The position numbers and the translations under genes are program-made. The notes below the pieces were generated by a model. It searched no databases, had not been told where the DNA came from, and saw nothing but the letters and a program-made list of their open reading frames with translations. Below are positions 1-11,222 of a stretch of 64,000 nucleotides of DNA, piece after piece. The stretch's first letter is position 1. Each line of letters begins with the position of its first letter. This DNA comes from Tenebrio molitor (Eukaryota; Arthropoda; Insecta; Coleoptera; Tenebrionidae), in assembly GCF_963966145.1 (NCBI RefSeq), contig NC_091048.1:20088001-20152000 (forward strand), read 5' to 3'.

Positions 1-139
1 TCGACACTGTCAGAATTTGAGAATAATCTCCTGTGTGAACGGATTCTGACAAACGTCACAGCTTGTCTAAACGAAATGTCAAGCTAATTTTAAGCAATTT
101 GGAGCCTTTAAGGGGCTCATCGAACAAAAAAAACGTTGT

Positions 140-212
140 ATTCAACTCGTTCTTGTGTAAATTGGGCTTTTTTGGCAGGAGTGGGCCAGTTTAAAACACG
201 AGTGAAACGTTG
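140..212. repeat. Dispersed repeat end, inverted partner near 59708-59775
   Basis: This stretch matches the reverse complement of 59708-59775 with scattered differences. Both contain a gggccagtttaaaac core and the block taaattgggct. The two copies face each other across almost the whole window. No coding potential is seen. It is probably the terminal part of a dispersed non-autonomous element. Confidence 0.6.
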
Positions 213-280
213 AATAAACAAGTTACGTGTTATACATATTTGCATTGTTCATTTGGTCGTAGAAAATGCTTATTTACGAA

Positions 281-390
281 GCGTGTGCGAGAAGACATTT
301 TTCGCACATGAGGGCATTATTTGAGGCACAATCGACGAAGAAGCGAGTGTTTCATTTGCGCGAATGTGCCGAATACATCTTCTCGCGTCG
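281..390. repeat. Fold-back element (hairpin)
   Basis: Positions 287-308 and 365-386 are imperfect inverted copies (gcgagaag at one side, cttctcgc at the other), giving a stem of about 22 bp around a 56-base spacer. This is typical of small insect fold-back MITEs. No gene is present. Confidence 0.5.
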
Positions 391-716
391 AGTTTTGTAC
401 AATATTTTTTGAAACGAGCATTAGCATTTTTAAATTATTACCCAATAGTTCCTAATTTAGTGAATAGATGGCGCTTGCCCAAGTGTCAATCCAATTAATA
501 TCATTTATTTTCATTCTTTCGAAATTTTCAACATCCAAATTGGAGAAATGACTTTTCGTAATCCAAATTTTATTATTATCAAGTCAAATTATTTTCAGAA
601 TCCTCAAAAAGGTCAATGCTTTTTTAATAATTTTGAAGCACTAGTGCGCGAAATCTACGTTCGCGGTTAACTGTTGCGTTTGCGAAATGTCATTGTGAAG
701 TTAGTGAGTTCAAAAA

Positions 717-845
717 GTATAGTATGTAACTCTTTTATAAACTTCTCTAGACACTCGTTTATTAAACACTCGCTCCGCTCATGCCTAATAAAACTCGTGT
801 CTAAAGTGCCGTTTATAGTAAATCTTGTTGCGTAACATACTATCC
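717..845. repeat. Fold-back MITE-like element
   Basis: The ends are imperfect inverted repeats (tatagtatgtaac at the left, gttgcgtaacatactat at the right). An inner stem is made by tagacactcgttta and the inverse of taataaaactcgtgtcta. The apparent reading frame across it is only the product of this palindrome and shows no protein features. Confidence 0.5.
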
Positions 846-929
846 CTCCGCCACCCGGAGGCACGGCAATTTTGCCGGAGTACATACACTATTACGGATA
901 TTACTATCAAGTAATAGTGCAGTGCTTAT

Positions 930-1611
930 CAACATAATTCTGTGTCAATGTTAAGGAATTTCCTCACGATATGACATGAGTACAATAATATACCTTTTTG
1001 AATTTCAACTACCAATGTGTTCTCTATATCCAGAATTTTTAAATTTTTAAAAAGAAATTGCGGTACTATTCCCGTTGCTGAAATTATAAGTGGTAAAATA
1101 GAAATTTATTCTAAACTCCAAAGATTTCTCATAGCAACGGAGAGCTCTAAATATTTATTAATTTTTGTGTTATATGTCTGTGTCATATTATGGGAATTTG
1201 GAACAGCTATATCTAAAAGATATGCTTGCTTTTGTTGTTTATTTAAAATAATAATGTCTGGTCTGTTATGCTGAATGTGAATGTCAGTTAAAACTGTGCG
1301 ATCAAAATATAATTTGTAATGGTCTTTTTCCAAACAACTTTCTGGTTTATAAATGTAATGTGGTTGTGTATCCTTTAATAAATTGAATTTAACAGCTAAA
1401 TTCATGTGTATAATTTTAGCGAATATATCATGACGTTTCTTATATTCGCTTTGAGCCAAAACGGTGCAAGAAGAAGTGATGTGTTCAATGGTTTCCCCTT
1501 CAGTTCCGCAAATCCTACATTTATCGATGATCGATTGTAAACCGCATATGTGTTTTTTATAATTTCTTGTATTGATAACACGATCTTGTATTGCAAATAT
1601 AAAACCCTCAA
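930..1611 (-). pseudogene. LINE fragment: C-terminal zinc knuckle and restriction-like endonuclease
   Basis: Read on the minus strand from 1611 down to about 930, one frame encodes the C-terminal part of a non-LTR retrotransposon polyprotein. A zinc knuckle comes first (CRICG..ETIEHITSSC, about 1530-1475). It is followed by the PD..D endonuclease-like block (NRPDIIILNKQQKQAYLLDI, then AVPNSHN and a conserved lysine-rich helix, about 1270-1170). The frame is interrupted once by a TAA at 1108-1106 and continues beyond it with recognisable family sequence (PLIISATG, NTLVVEIQK). The reverse transcriptase proper is absent, so the piece is 5'-truncated or split. It lies directly downstream of the phosphatase exons in the same orientation. 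Restriction-like endonucleases mark the R2/R4-like LINE clades. The exact clade is inferred. Confidence 0.7.
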
Positions 1612-1706
1612 TTTATTAAGGCGTTTGGCAAATAATTGAAATAATATAAATAATTTGATATTTTAAACACGACTTTCCAAGATATCTTAATATCTACAAA
1701 ATCCAC

Positions 1707-3433
1707 CTGTCTACTTTTTCCCTTGCGTTGCACTTGCAGTTTGCGATGAATATAAAACTTATTATTGCAAATTTCGTTTAGGCTAACTCGTATGTCATCA
1801 AAACAGACGGGATCGCCTTTTATTTTGGGCCAATAATAAACAAATTCTTCATTGGGACTTGAAATCATAACGATATGATTAACGTTTTCTTGCCAAATCA
1901 TGTGCCAAAAATCGTTAATAGTGTTCTCTAAAGGATTTTGAGTGACAATATATTCTTTCTCGTTATCGGAAATCTGGAATTGTGGAGGTGAGAAAACATT
2001 CTTTACGTTTAATACAACTCACTTGAACATAACTTGCATTAATGTAATCTGTAGACCTACGTTCCTTCTTATTATTTAATTTCACACGATTCACGTCATC
2101 TAAAAATCGCAAAATATTACATGACGACAAAATACTTTAGATTTACATGGAAGAATGCTCTGGTCTTGATTTTTGGGGATATTCTCTTTCTTCAGACTTT
2201 CCGTGTTGTTCTTGAGATAACCAGTAGGAAAATCCTGAAATTTAATGGACGTAGAAATAGTGCACACAAGCTAAGTTTAAAAACATACCGAAAACTGATC
2301 ATCGATAAATGTGCAAGAGGGTTCGAACCGCAGTTTAACATATTTCAAGTAATCCTTTCTGCAAATTTTTTCCCATCCATCATTATAAATACGTTCGTAA
2401 ACAGTTTGATCTTCCCTAATATTTAACATTTCTTGCATGTCATCAATTTGGTTATGTGAAATTTCTACGATTTTATTTAACTACCTAATGAGTTTAAGTA
2501 GAAAAAATTATACCTTTCCATTGAATTTCCAATTTGAATTTTATTTTCCTTATTAAGAAAATATAACAGCACGCCATCAGAGATGCAATCAACACAATTG
2601 GAAGAATTATCAGCAGGTACAGAGGGTTGAAGGAAGATGTAGCGAGATCACTAGATCTCTTGTCCTCTATTACACTCGTAGCATTCTCATCTATAACATT
2701 CCTACTATACTTTTCGTAATCCAGTAAACTGGATGTTGTATTTATTTTTTCATTTAAAGCATTTTCACAAGTTATATTTGTAGTATTTTCAGTGGTGCAT
2801 ATGTATCTTTTATTCTCTTCACAACTTAGATTTGAAGACAAATATGCAGTGTCGCCAATAGCCGAAAACCCTGTTTCATCAGAGATATGGTTCGTTGTTA
2901 TTGATATGTTGAAACAAGTAGTAAAGTTTTTCAATGGAAATTGTTGTTTTTTCCATCTTCCGTTGCCCTAAAAAGAGATCTCTTTAATCGTGGTTAAGGT
3001 ATATTAATTTGTTACAATAAAGTTACAATAAACGATTCAGTTATATTATTATGGATTGAGTTTAATAATTGAATTGTAATATTGCAGCCAGGACACATTG
3101 CCAAATACATAGAAAAACATCCTGTTTCTACAGTTGTGCAGTTTTCTAGTTTTGTGTAGATCGTTTCTGTTCTACTTTGAGTCGTTTGTAGATAAGTATC
3201 TGTAATAGATAGATCCGAATATAAGTAAATGAAAACAATTAATTGTACACCGAAGCAAGACAAAATTATTTGACAACATAATATTGTCTTTATTACTTAC
3301 AGTTGTGCAGTTTCCATGTGTCCATTGCATTGCTGATGTAATATTGTGAAGCATTAACATTTAAGGGGATATAACACCTCCTGCTGATATTGGCACACTC
3401 GAATTTATTGTTTTTTAGTTTTAGGTGATACCA
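1707..3433 (-). CDS. Receptor-type protein tyrosine phosphatase, partial (seven exons)
   Basis: Seven minus-strand exons splice without breaking the frame: 3433-3301, 3199-3027, 2967-2514, 2464-2289, 2234-2147, 2099-2023 and 1973-1707 (1,368 nt, 456 codons). Introns are 47-101 bp, GT..AG. The first acceptor (TTTTCAG) has a CTGAC branch-like site. The N-terminal part is extracellular: cysteine-rich and full of N-x-S/T sites. A single transmembrane helix (PLYLLIILPIVLIASLMACC) lies near 2600-2530, then a short basic stop-transfer segment. The cytoplasmic exons carry hallmark phosphatase-fold motifs in order: FP.GYLKNNT, ILPYD..RVKL, DYINASYVQ, EYIVTQNPLENT..DFWHMIW and YYWP. The frame stops being recognisable at the donor 1706. 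The WPD loop and the HC..G..R catalytic loop are not found downstream, where a LINE fragment lies. No start codon or signal peptide adjoins the first exon; see 53436-54029. The product would be a membrane receptor phosphatase, catalytically incomplete as seen here. Confidence 0.78.
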
Positions 3434-3596
3434 CTGAAAATGTCAGCGAAAATAATAAACCAAGAAATCACACATTGGTAGTTTAAAAATTGATTTATCT
3501 AATTTTTATTTTAAATAAATCTGAAATAAGTATAGTAATACAATTCTTTCGAAAACAAATTTCATACTACTGACGTTTTCACAAATTCCACGGTAC

Positions 3597-3780
3597 ATGG
3601 TAGTACCTTATTTCAATTACATCATTTTGGGCATAAGTGGCGCTCGTCGTCGAGAAGAGTTAGTAAAATTGACAATCGATGACATAGAAGATGTAGGCTC
3701 TGTGTTGATTGTGAAAATCTCGGACTCAAAAACTCATTCTGAACGTTCTTTTACTGTTTCAAATGCGAAATATGTATATT
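3597..3780 (+). pseudogene. Tyrosine recombinase fragment (Crypton/DIRS-like)
   Basis: A 61-codon frame contains GISGARRREELVKLTIDDIE followed by VLIVKI.DSKTHSERSFTV. This resembles the part of tyrosine recombinases around the first catalytic arginine (G..R..EL) as found in insect transposon-derived recombinases. The rest of the catalytic domain (H-x-x-R and the tyrosine) is missing. The frame ends just before the TA-rich target of the Tc1/mariner-like element at 3795, which may have interrupted it. It is a remnant and not a working gene. Confidence 0.55.
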
Positions 3781-3794
3781 GAGATATATATATA

Positions 3795-5364
3795 CCCCGT
3801 GTCCGTTCTCAAACTCGAACATAGGCAATTAACGTTTTTGCTGATTCCTGCTCGCCAATTGAACTTACAGGTAAGGTAATGGTATCAAAAGAAAGATAAA
3901 ATTATTGCGCTTGAAATGATACCAGTAATAAGATTAAAGGTGCTATTTTTATTTTAATATGCTAATTTAAAACTTGGCGATTTTTAAATATGACATGCCA
4001 TGATTTTCAAATTTGACAGCATTTGTCAAAAAATTTGAAATTTGTTGGTTTAAGTCAAGTGAAAAATGAATTGTTACTCCAATGAAGAACGAATTTTTAT
4101 GGTAAAAACCTTTTACAGTGGCGTTAGTTTGCGGAGAGTTAGAGATTTGTTTGCCGTAAAGTTTCATACCAGACCTATACCTTCTGTTAGTACTATTCAC
4201 AAATTTGTACAAAAATTTAAAAGATGTGCAAATATTTCTTTAGAATCAGAAGCTAGGGGTGGTAAGTAATAATATTTTGTATTGGTAAGAGAAAATATTC
4301 AAAAACAATAATTATATCGCAGGAAATAGACAAATAGTTGACCGCACGGAAGAACGTGTTTTGGCGATGGTAAATTTGGACCCAACATCCAGTTTAAGGC
4401 AAATTTCCCTTGAAGTAGGTTTATGCAAATCGCGGATACAGACTATCCTCAGAAAATATAAATATCATCCCTACAAGGCACAGTGCCATCAAGAGATATT
4501 TGCTGTTGACGAAGAAAGTAGGAGTGCCTTCTGTTATGAAATGCAGGAGCGTGCTAACAATGATCGTCGCTTTCTGTCGGCAATTTGCTTTACAGACGAA
4601 TGCACTTTTACGTTAAATAACGAACCAAATGTTCAAAACACGCGATATTGGGCTCAGGAAAACCCTGGAGTTAATATTTCTACTCGAACTCAGTATCCTC
4701 AAAAAATTAATATTTGGGCTGGGATTTTTAATAACATTTGAAATAGAGGGAAATTTAAATTCAGCAACTTATTTAGATTTATTAGTAACTAAGGTAGGAC
4801 CTGCATTGGAAGAAGTTGCAAGAGAAAATCAGGAAATCTGCTTCCAACAAGATGGCTGTCCCGCGCATTTCGGCCTAGAAGTTAGAAATTTTTTAAATTA
4901 TTCATTGCAAATTGTTGGATTGGTAGAGGTGGTGCTATAAATTGGCCAGCAAGATCTCCTGATTTAGCACCTTGCGAATTTTTCTTGTGGGCTCACCTTA
5001 AAAGCAAAATTTACAAAAGACGCCACCCAGATATTAATTCTTTGAGAGAAACAATAACTGCCGAGTGCGCGTTAATTACTGAAAGGCAGTTGGCTAATGT
5101 AAGAAATGCTTTTTATAACAGATTGGGGTATTGCTTATTTCAAAACGGGGGGTTATTTGAATATTTATTGTAATTTTACCTTTTTCTTTAGTTTCTTTGC
5201 TTTTTTTTATTAAGAATTTTATAATAAAAACTGCTTTTAAAATGTTAATTACTTTATTATTATTAATTCTTTAATGTGTGATGTATAAAAATAATAGCAT
5301 AATGCCTATAAACTGAATGCACAATGTTAATTGCCTATGTTCGACTTTGAGAATGGACACTCGG
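3795..5364 (+). mobile_element. Tc1/mariner-superfamily DNA transposon with 39-bp TIRs
   Basis: The ends 3795-3833 and 5326-5364 are 39-bp inverted repeats with four mismatches. Both contain the block tcgaacataggcaattaac. Each end is flanked by TA within a TATA-rich target, as expected for the superfamily. The element carries one transposase gene in the plus orientation, now broken. Length (1.57 kb), TIR size and TA target all fit. Confidence 0.85.
4066..5173 (+). pseudogene. Tc1/mariner-like transposase, one intron, two frameshifts
   Basis: Exon 1 (4066-4261) encodes an N-terminal helix-turn-helix of the insect DUF4817 type. A 61-bp intron (4262-4322, GTAAGT..CGCAG) restores the frame into exon 2 (ARGG|NRQIVDRTEERV). 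Catalytic landmarks follow: FTDECTF (first Asp), then IWAGIF, then QQDGCPAHFG (second Asp), then SPDLAPCEFFLW (Glu where relatives often have Asp). The frame shifts near 4740 (a few bases are missing between IWAGIF and EGNLNSATYL) and again near 4915, before RGGAINWPARSP. The reading then stays open to 5173. The enzyme would have cut and pasted its own element; this copy cannot encode it whole. Confidence 0.8.
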
Positions 5365-5366
5365 TA

Positions 5367-5822
5367 TATGTATATATATATGTATGTAGAAAGGGACTTT
5401 CGGGGAGCTTCTTTATTCGTTGTCGTACGAAGGTGAGGATTTCACTAAAATTCATCTAATTTTTACCTGAAGCCATTTTTATAAGGAAAGTAAAGAAAAG
5501 ACAATTTTTGCAAAAAAAGTATACAAAGATACTTATGGGGTGTTTTTTTGGTTTGTAGCAAAGCTAGACGTTTGAAGGAATTTTGGGGAACCTTCAGGAC
5601 TTTCGAGGAGTTTCGCAGCAAAATTGGTTGCCTAAAATTTCACAACTTTTTATACTCTATTGGGACTTTCGAAGACCCTAAGTTTAAGCGAAAATAGTTG
5701 CCTAGCTTATGCAGTCTTAACTTCAAGAAAAAAATCAGCAGTATTAATTAGCCCCTGAATTAATTAAAAATACGTCAGGCCAACTTTATAAAAAAATATT
5801 CCTCTTTGTGAATTCACTTTAA
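5367..5822. other. Non-coding AT-rich flank left of the satellite
   Basis: No gene is seen. The stretch contains several short variants of the gggactttcggggag / cttcaggactttcgaggag motif, which resembles the hairpin segment of the satellite monomer and recurs at 36010, 40440, 40930 and 41670. It may be very diverged satellite-related DNA. Confidence 0.4.
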
Positions 5823-8737
5823 AAAAAGATACTTTTGGGGAATTCGTGTTCTTCAAAAGTACCCCTACGTGATATCAATTTTAAGGTTATATTCTATTGG
5901 AAATGATGTTACAGACTACGCTGGCCTATCTGAGATTTTTAAAAAGATCTAATTATTTTGGAGACAAAGCTGACATTAAATTGCTATCCACAGGAATCCC
6001 GCTGCAACCCCATTCTTAAAAATGTTAAATATGAAACGGAAACGGGTGACCCTTCTAGTACAATTTGGCGTAATATTTTTTACAACCGATTTTACTTGAT
6101 TGGTTATTAAAAAATACTCAAAATTCCTTGAAATTGTCCCAAACACAAACAAATAAAAAAGCCGGATTCCGAATCATTTTTCAATTCCCGCAAAGGTACC
6201 TTTGGGGAATTAGTGTTCTTCAAAAGAACCTTTACGTGATATCAATTTTAAGGTTATGTTCTATTGGAAATGATGTTACAGACAATGCTGGCCTTTCTGA
6301 GCCTTTTTAAAAAGACCTAATTATTTTGAAGACAAAGTTGTCATTAAATTATTATCAATAGGAATCCCGCTGCAACCCCATTCGTAAATATGTAAAATAT
6401 GAAACGGAATCGGATGACCCTTCTAATTTTTGGCGAAATATTTTTACAACCGATTTTACTTGATTGGTGATTAAAAAATACTCAAAATTTCTTGAAATTA
6501 TCCCAAACACAAATAAATAAAAAAGCCGGATTCCGAATCATTCTCCAATTCGCGCAAAGGTACTTTTGGGGAATTCGTGTTCCTCAAAAGTACCTTTACG
6601 TGATATCAATTTTAAGGTTATGTTCTATTGGAAATTGTGTAACAGACAATGCTGGCCTTTCTGAACCTTTTTAAAAAGACCTCATTATTTTGAAGTCAAA
6701 GTTAACATTGAATTGTTATCAACAGGAATCCTGCTGCAACCCCACTCCTAAAAATGTAAAATATGAGACGGAATCGGGTGACCCCTCTAGTATTTGGCGA
6801 AATATTTTTACAACCGATTTTACTTGATTGATGATTAAAAAATACTCAAAATTCCTTGAAATTATCCCAATCACAAACGAACAAACAAGCCGGATTCCGG
6901 ATCATTCTTCAATTCCCGCAAAGGTACTTTTGGGGAATTCGTGTTCCTCAAAAGTACCTTTACGTGATATCCGTTTTAGGAACATGTTTAATTGGAAATG
7001 ATGTTACAGATTATCCTGGCCTTTCTAAGCCTTTTTAAAAAGACCTACTTATTTTGAAAACAAAGTTGTCATTAAATTATTATCAATAGGAATCCCACTG
7101 CAACTCCATTCGTAAATATGTAAAATATGAAACGGAATCGGATGACCCCTCTAGTATTTGGTGAAATATTTTTATAACCGATTTTACTTGATTGGTGATT
7201 AAAAAATACTCAAAATCCCTTAAAATTATCCCAGTCACAAACGAATAAACAAGCCGGATTCCGAATCATTCTTCAATTTCCGCAAAGGTACTTTTAGAGA
7301 ATTCGTGTTCCTCAAAAGTACCTTTACGTGATATCAATTTTAAGGTTACGTTCTATTTAAAATGATGTTACAGACAATGCTGGCTTTTCTGAGCCTTTTT
7401 AAAAATACCTAATTATTTTGAAGACAAGTTTGTCATTAAATTATTATCAATAGGAATCCCGTTGCAACCCCATTCGTAAAAATGTAAAATATGAAACGGA
7501 ATCGGGTGACCCCTCTAGTATTTGGCGAAATATTTTTATAACCGATTTTACTTGATTGGTGATTAAAAAAACCTCAAAATTCCTTGAAATTATCCCAAAA
7601 ACAAATAAATAAAAAAGCCGGATTCCGAATCATTCTCCAATTCCCGCAAAGGTACTTTTGGGGAATTTGTGTTCCTCAAAAGTACCTTTACGTGATATGC
7701 CTTTTAGGAGTATGTTCAATTGGAAATGATGTTACAGACTATGTTGGCCTTTCTGAACCTTTTTAAAAAGACCTAATTATTTTGAAGTCAAAGTTAACAT
7801 TGAATTGTTATCAACAGGAATCCTGCTGCAACCCCACTCTTAAAAATGTAAAATATGAGACGGAATCGGGTGACCCCTCTAGTATTTGGCGAAATATTTT
7901 TACAACCGATTTTACTTGATTGGTGATTAAAAAATACTCAAAATTCCTTGAAATTATCCCAAACACAAATAAATAAAAAAGCCGGATTCCGAATCATTCT
8001 CCAATTCCCGCAAAGGTACTTTTAGGGAATTTGTGTTCCTCAAAAGTACCTTTACGTGATATGCGTTTTAGGAGTATGTTCAATTGGAAATGATGTTACA
8101 GACTATGCTGGCCTTTCTGAACCTTTTTAAAAAGACCTAATAATTTTGAAGTCAAAGTTAACATTGAATTATTATCAACAGGAATCCTGCTGCAACCCCA
8201 CTCTTAAAAATGTAAAATATGAGACGGAATCGGGTGACCCCTCTAGTATTTGGCGAAATATTTTTACAACCGATTTTACTTGATTGGTGATTAAAAAATA
8301 CTCAAAATTCCTTGAAATTATCCCAAACACTTAAATAAAAAAGCCGGATTCCGAATCATTCTCCAAATCCCGCAAAGGTACTTTTTGGGAATTTGTGTTC
8401 CTCAAAAGTACCTTTACGTGATATGCGTTTTAGGAGTATGTTCAATTGGAAATGATGTTACAGACTATGCTGGCCTTTCTGAACCTTTTTAAAAAGACCT
8501 AATTATTTTGAAGTCAAAGTTAACATTGAATTGTTATCAACAGGAATCCTGCTGCAACCCCACTCTTAAAAATGTAAAATATGAGACGGAATCGGGTGAC
8601 CCCTCTAGTATTTGGCGAAATATTTTTACAACCGATTTTACTTGATTGGTGATTAAAAAATACTCAAAATTCCTTGAAATTATCCCAAACACAAATAAAT
8701 AAAAAAGCCGGATTCCGAATCATTCCCCAATTCCCGC

Positions 8738-8779
8738 AAAGGTACTTTTGGGGAATTTGTGTTCCTCAAAAGTACCTTT
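8738..8779. repeat. Hairpin motif of the satellite monomer (example copy)
   Basis: Left arm 8738-8755 (aaaggtacttttggggaa) and right arm 8762-8779 (ttcctcaaaagtaccttt) are 18-base inverted copies with one mismatch around a six-base loop (tttgtg). The same structure recurs in nearly every monomer. In one monomer type a further mismatch comes from the variant tttaggg. The dyad is long enough to form a cruciform or to bind a dimeric protein. The inversion breakpoint at 32039 lies exactly in this loop. Confidence 0.9.
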
Positions 8780-11222
8780 ACGTGATATGCGTTTTAGGAG
8801 TATGTTCAATTGGAAATGATGTTACAGACTATGCTGGCCTTTCTGAACCTTTTTAAAAAGACCTAATTATTTTGAAGTCAAAGTTAACATTGAATTATTA
8901 TCAACAGGAATCCTGCTGCAATCCCACTCTTAAAAATGTAAAATATGAGACGGAATCGGGTGACCCCTCTAGTATTTGGCGAAATATTTTTACAACCGAT
9001 TTTACTTGATTGGTGATTAAAAAATACTCAAAATTCCTTGAAATTATCCCAAACACAAATAAATAAAAAAGCCGGATTCCGAATCATTCCCCAATTCCCG
9101 CAAAAGTACTTTTGGGGAATTTGTGTTCCTCAAAAGTACCTTTACGTGATATGCGTTTTAGGAGTATGTTCAATTGGAAATGATGTTACAGACTATGCTG
9201 GCCTTTCTGAACCTTTTTAAAAAGACCTAATTATTTTGAAGTCAAAGTTAACATTGAATTGTTATCAACAGGAATCCTGCTGCAACCCCACTCTTAAAAA
9301 TGTAAAATATGAGACGGATTCGGGTGACCCCTCTAGTATTTGGCGAAATATTTTTACAACCGATTTTACTTGATTGGTGATTAAAAAATACTCAAAATTC
9401 CTTGAAATTATCCCAAACACAAATAAATAAAAAAGCCGGATTCCGAATCATTCCCCAATTCCCGCAAAGGTACTTTTGGGGAATTTGTGTTCCTCAAAAG
9501 TACCTTTACGTGATATGCGTTTTAGGAGTATGTTCAATTGGAAATGATGTTACAGACTATGCTGGCCATTCTGAACCTTTTTAAAAAGACCTAATTATTT
9601 TGAAGTCAAAGTTAACATTGAATTATTATCAACAGGAATCCTGCTGCAACCCCACTCTTAAAAATATAAAATATGTAACGGAATCGGTTGACCCCTCTAG
9701 TATTTGGCGTAATATTTTTACAACCGATTTTACTTGATTGGTGATTAAAAAATACTCAAAATTCCTTGAAATTATCCCAAAACACAAATAAATAAAAAAG
9801 CCGGATTCCGAATCATTCTCCAATTTCCGCAAAGGTACTTTTAGGGAATTTGTGTTCCTCAAAAGTACCTTTACGTGATATGCGTTTTAGGAGTATGTTC
9901 AATTGGAAATGATGTTACAGACTATGCTGGCCTTTCTGAACCTTTTTAAAAAGACCTAATTATTTTGAAGTCAAAGTTAACATTGAATTGTTATCAACAG
10001 GAATCCTGCTGCAACCCCACTCTTAAAAATGTAAAATATGAGACGGAATCGGGTGACCCCTCTAGTATTTGGCGAAATATTTTTACAACCGATTTTACTT
10101 GATTAATGATTAAAAAATACTCAAAATTCCTTGAAATTATCCCAAACACAAATAAATAAAAAAGCCGGATTCCGAATCATTCCCCAATTCCCACAAAGGT
10201 ACTTTTGGGGAATTTGTGTTCCTCAAAAGTACCTTTACGAGATATGCGTTTTAGGAGTATGTTCAATTGGAAATGATTTTACAGACTATGCTGGCCTTTC
10301 TGAACCTTTTTAAAAAGACCTAATTATTTTGAAGTCAAAGTTAACATTGAATTGTTATCAACAGGAATCCTGCTGCAACCCCACTCTAAAAAATGTAAAA
10401 TATGAGACGGATTCGGGTGACCCCTCTAGTATTTGGCGAAATATTTTTACAACCGATTTTACTTGATTGGTGATTAAAAAATACTCAAAATTCCTTGAAA
10501 TTATCCCAAACACAAATAAATAAAAAAGCCGGATTCCGAATCATTCCCCAATTCCCACAAAGGTACTTTTGGGGAATTTGTGTTCCTCAAAAGTACCTTT
10601 ACGTGATATGCGTTTTAGGATTATGTTCAATTGGGAATGATTTTACAGACTATGCTGGCCTTTCTGAACCTTTTTAAAAAGACCTAATTATTTTGAAGTC
10701 AAAGTTAACATTGAATTGTTATCAACAGGAATCCTGCTGCAACCCCACTCTTAAAAATGTAAAATATGAGACGGAATCGGGTGACCCCTCTAGTATTTGG
10801 CGAAATATTTTTACAACCGATTTTACTTGATTGGTGATTAAAAAATACTCAAAATTCCTTGAAATTATCCCAAACACAAATAAATAAAAAAGCCGGATTC
10901 CGAATCATTCCCCAATTCCCGCAAAGGTACTTTTAGGGAATTTTTGTTCCTCAAAAGTACCTTTACGTGATATGCGTTTTAGGAGTATGTTCAATTGGAA
11001 ATGATGTTACAGACTATGCTGGCCTTTCTGAACCTTTTTAAAAAGACCTAATTATTTTGAAGTCAAAGTTAACATTGAATTGTTATCAACAGGAATCCTG
11101 CTGCAACCCCACTCTTAAAAATGTAAAATATGAGACGGAATCGGGTGACCCCTCTAGTATTTGGCGAAATATTTTTACAACCGATTTTACTTGATTAATG
11201 ATTAAAAAATACTCAAAATTCC

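Noticed and set aside
1017..1274. 85-codon plus-strand frame
   Set aside because: It is antisense to the LINE endonuclease fragment, which has recognisable motifs on the minus strand.
2121..2426. 101-codon plus-strand frame
   Set aside because: It is antisense to the spliced phosphatase exons 2464-2147, whose introns and motifs are convincing.
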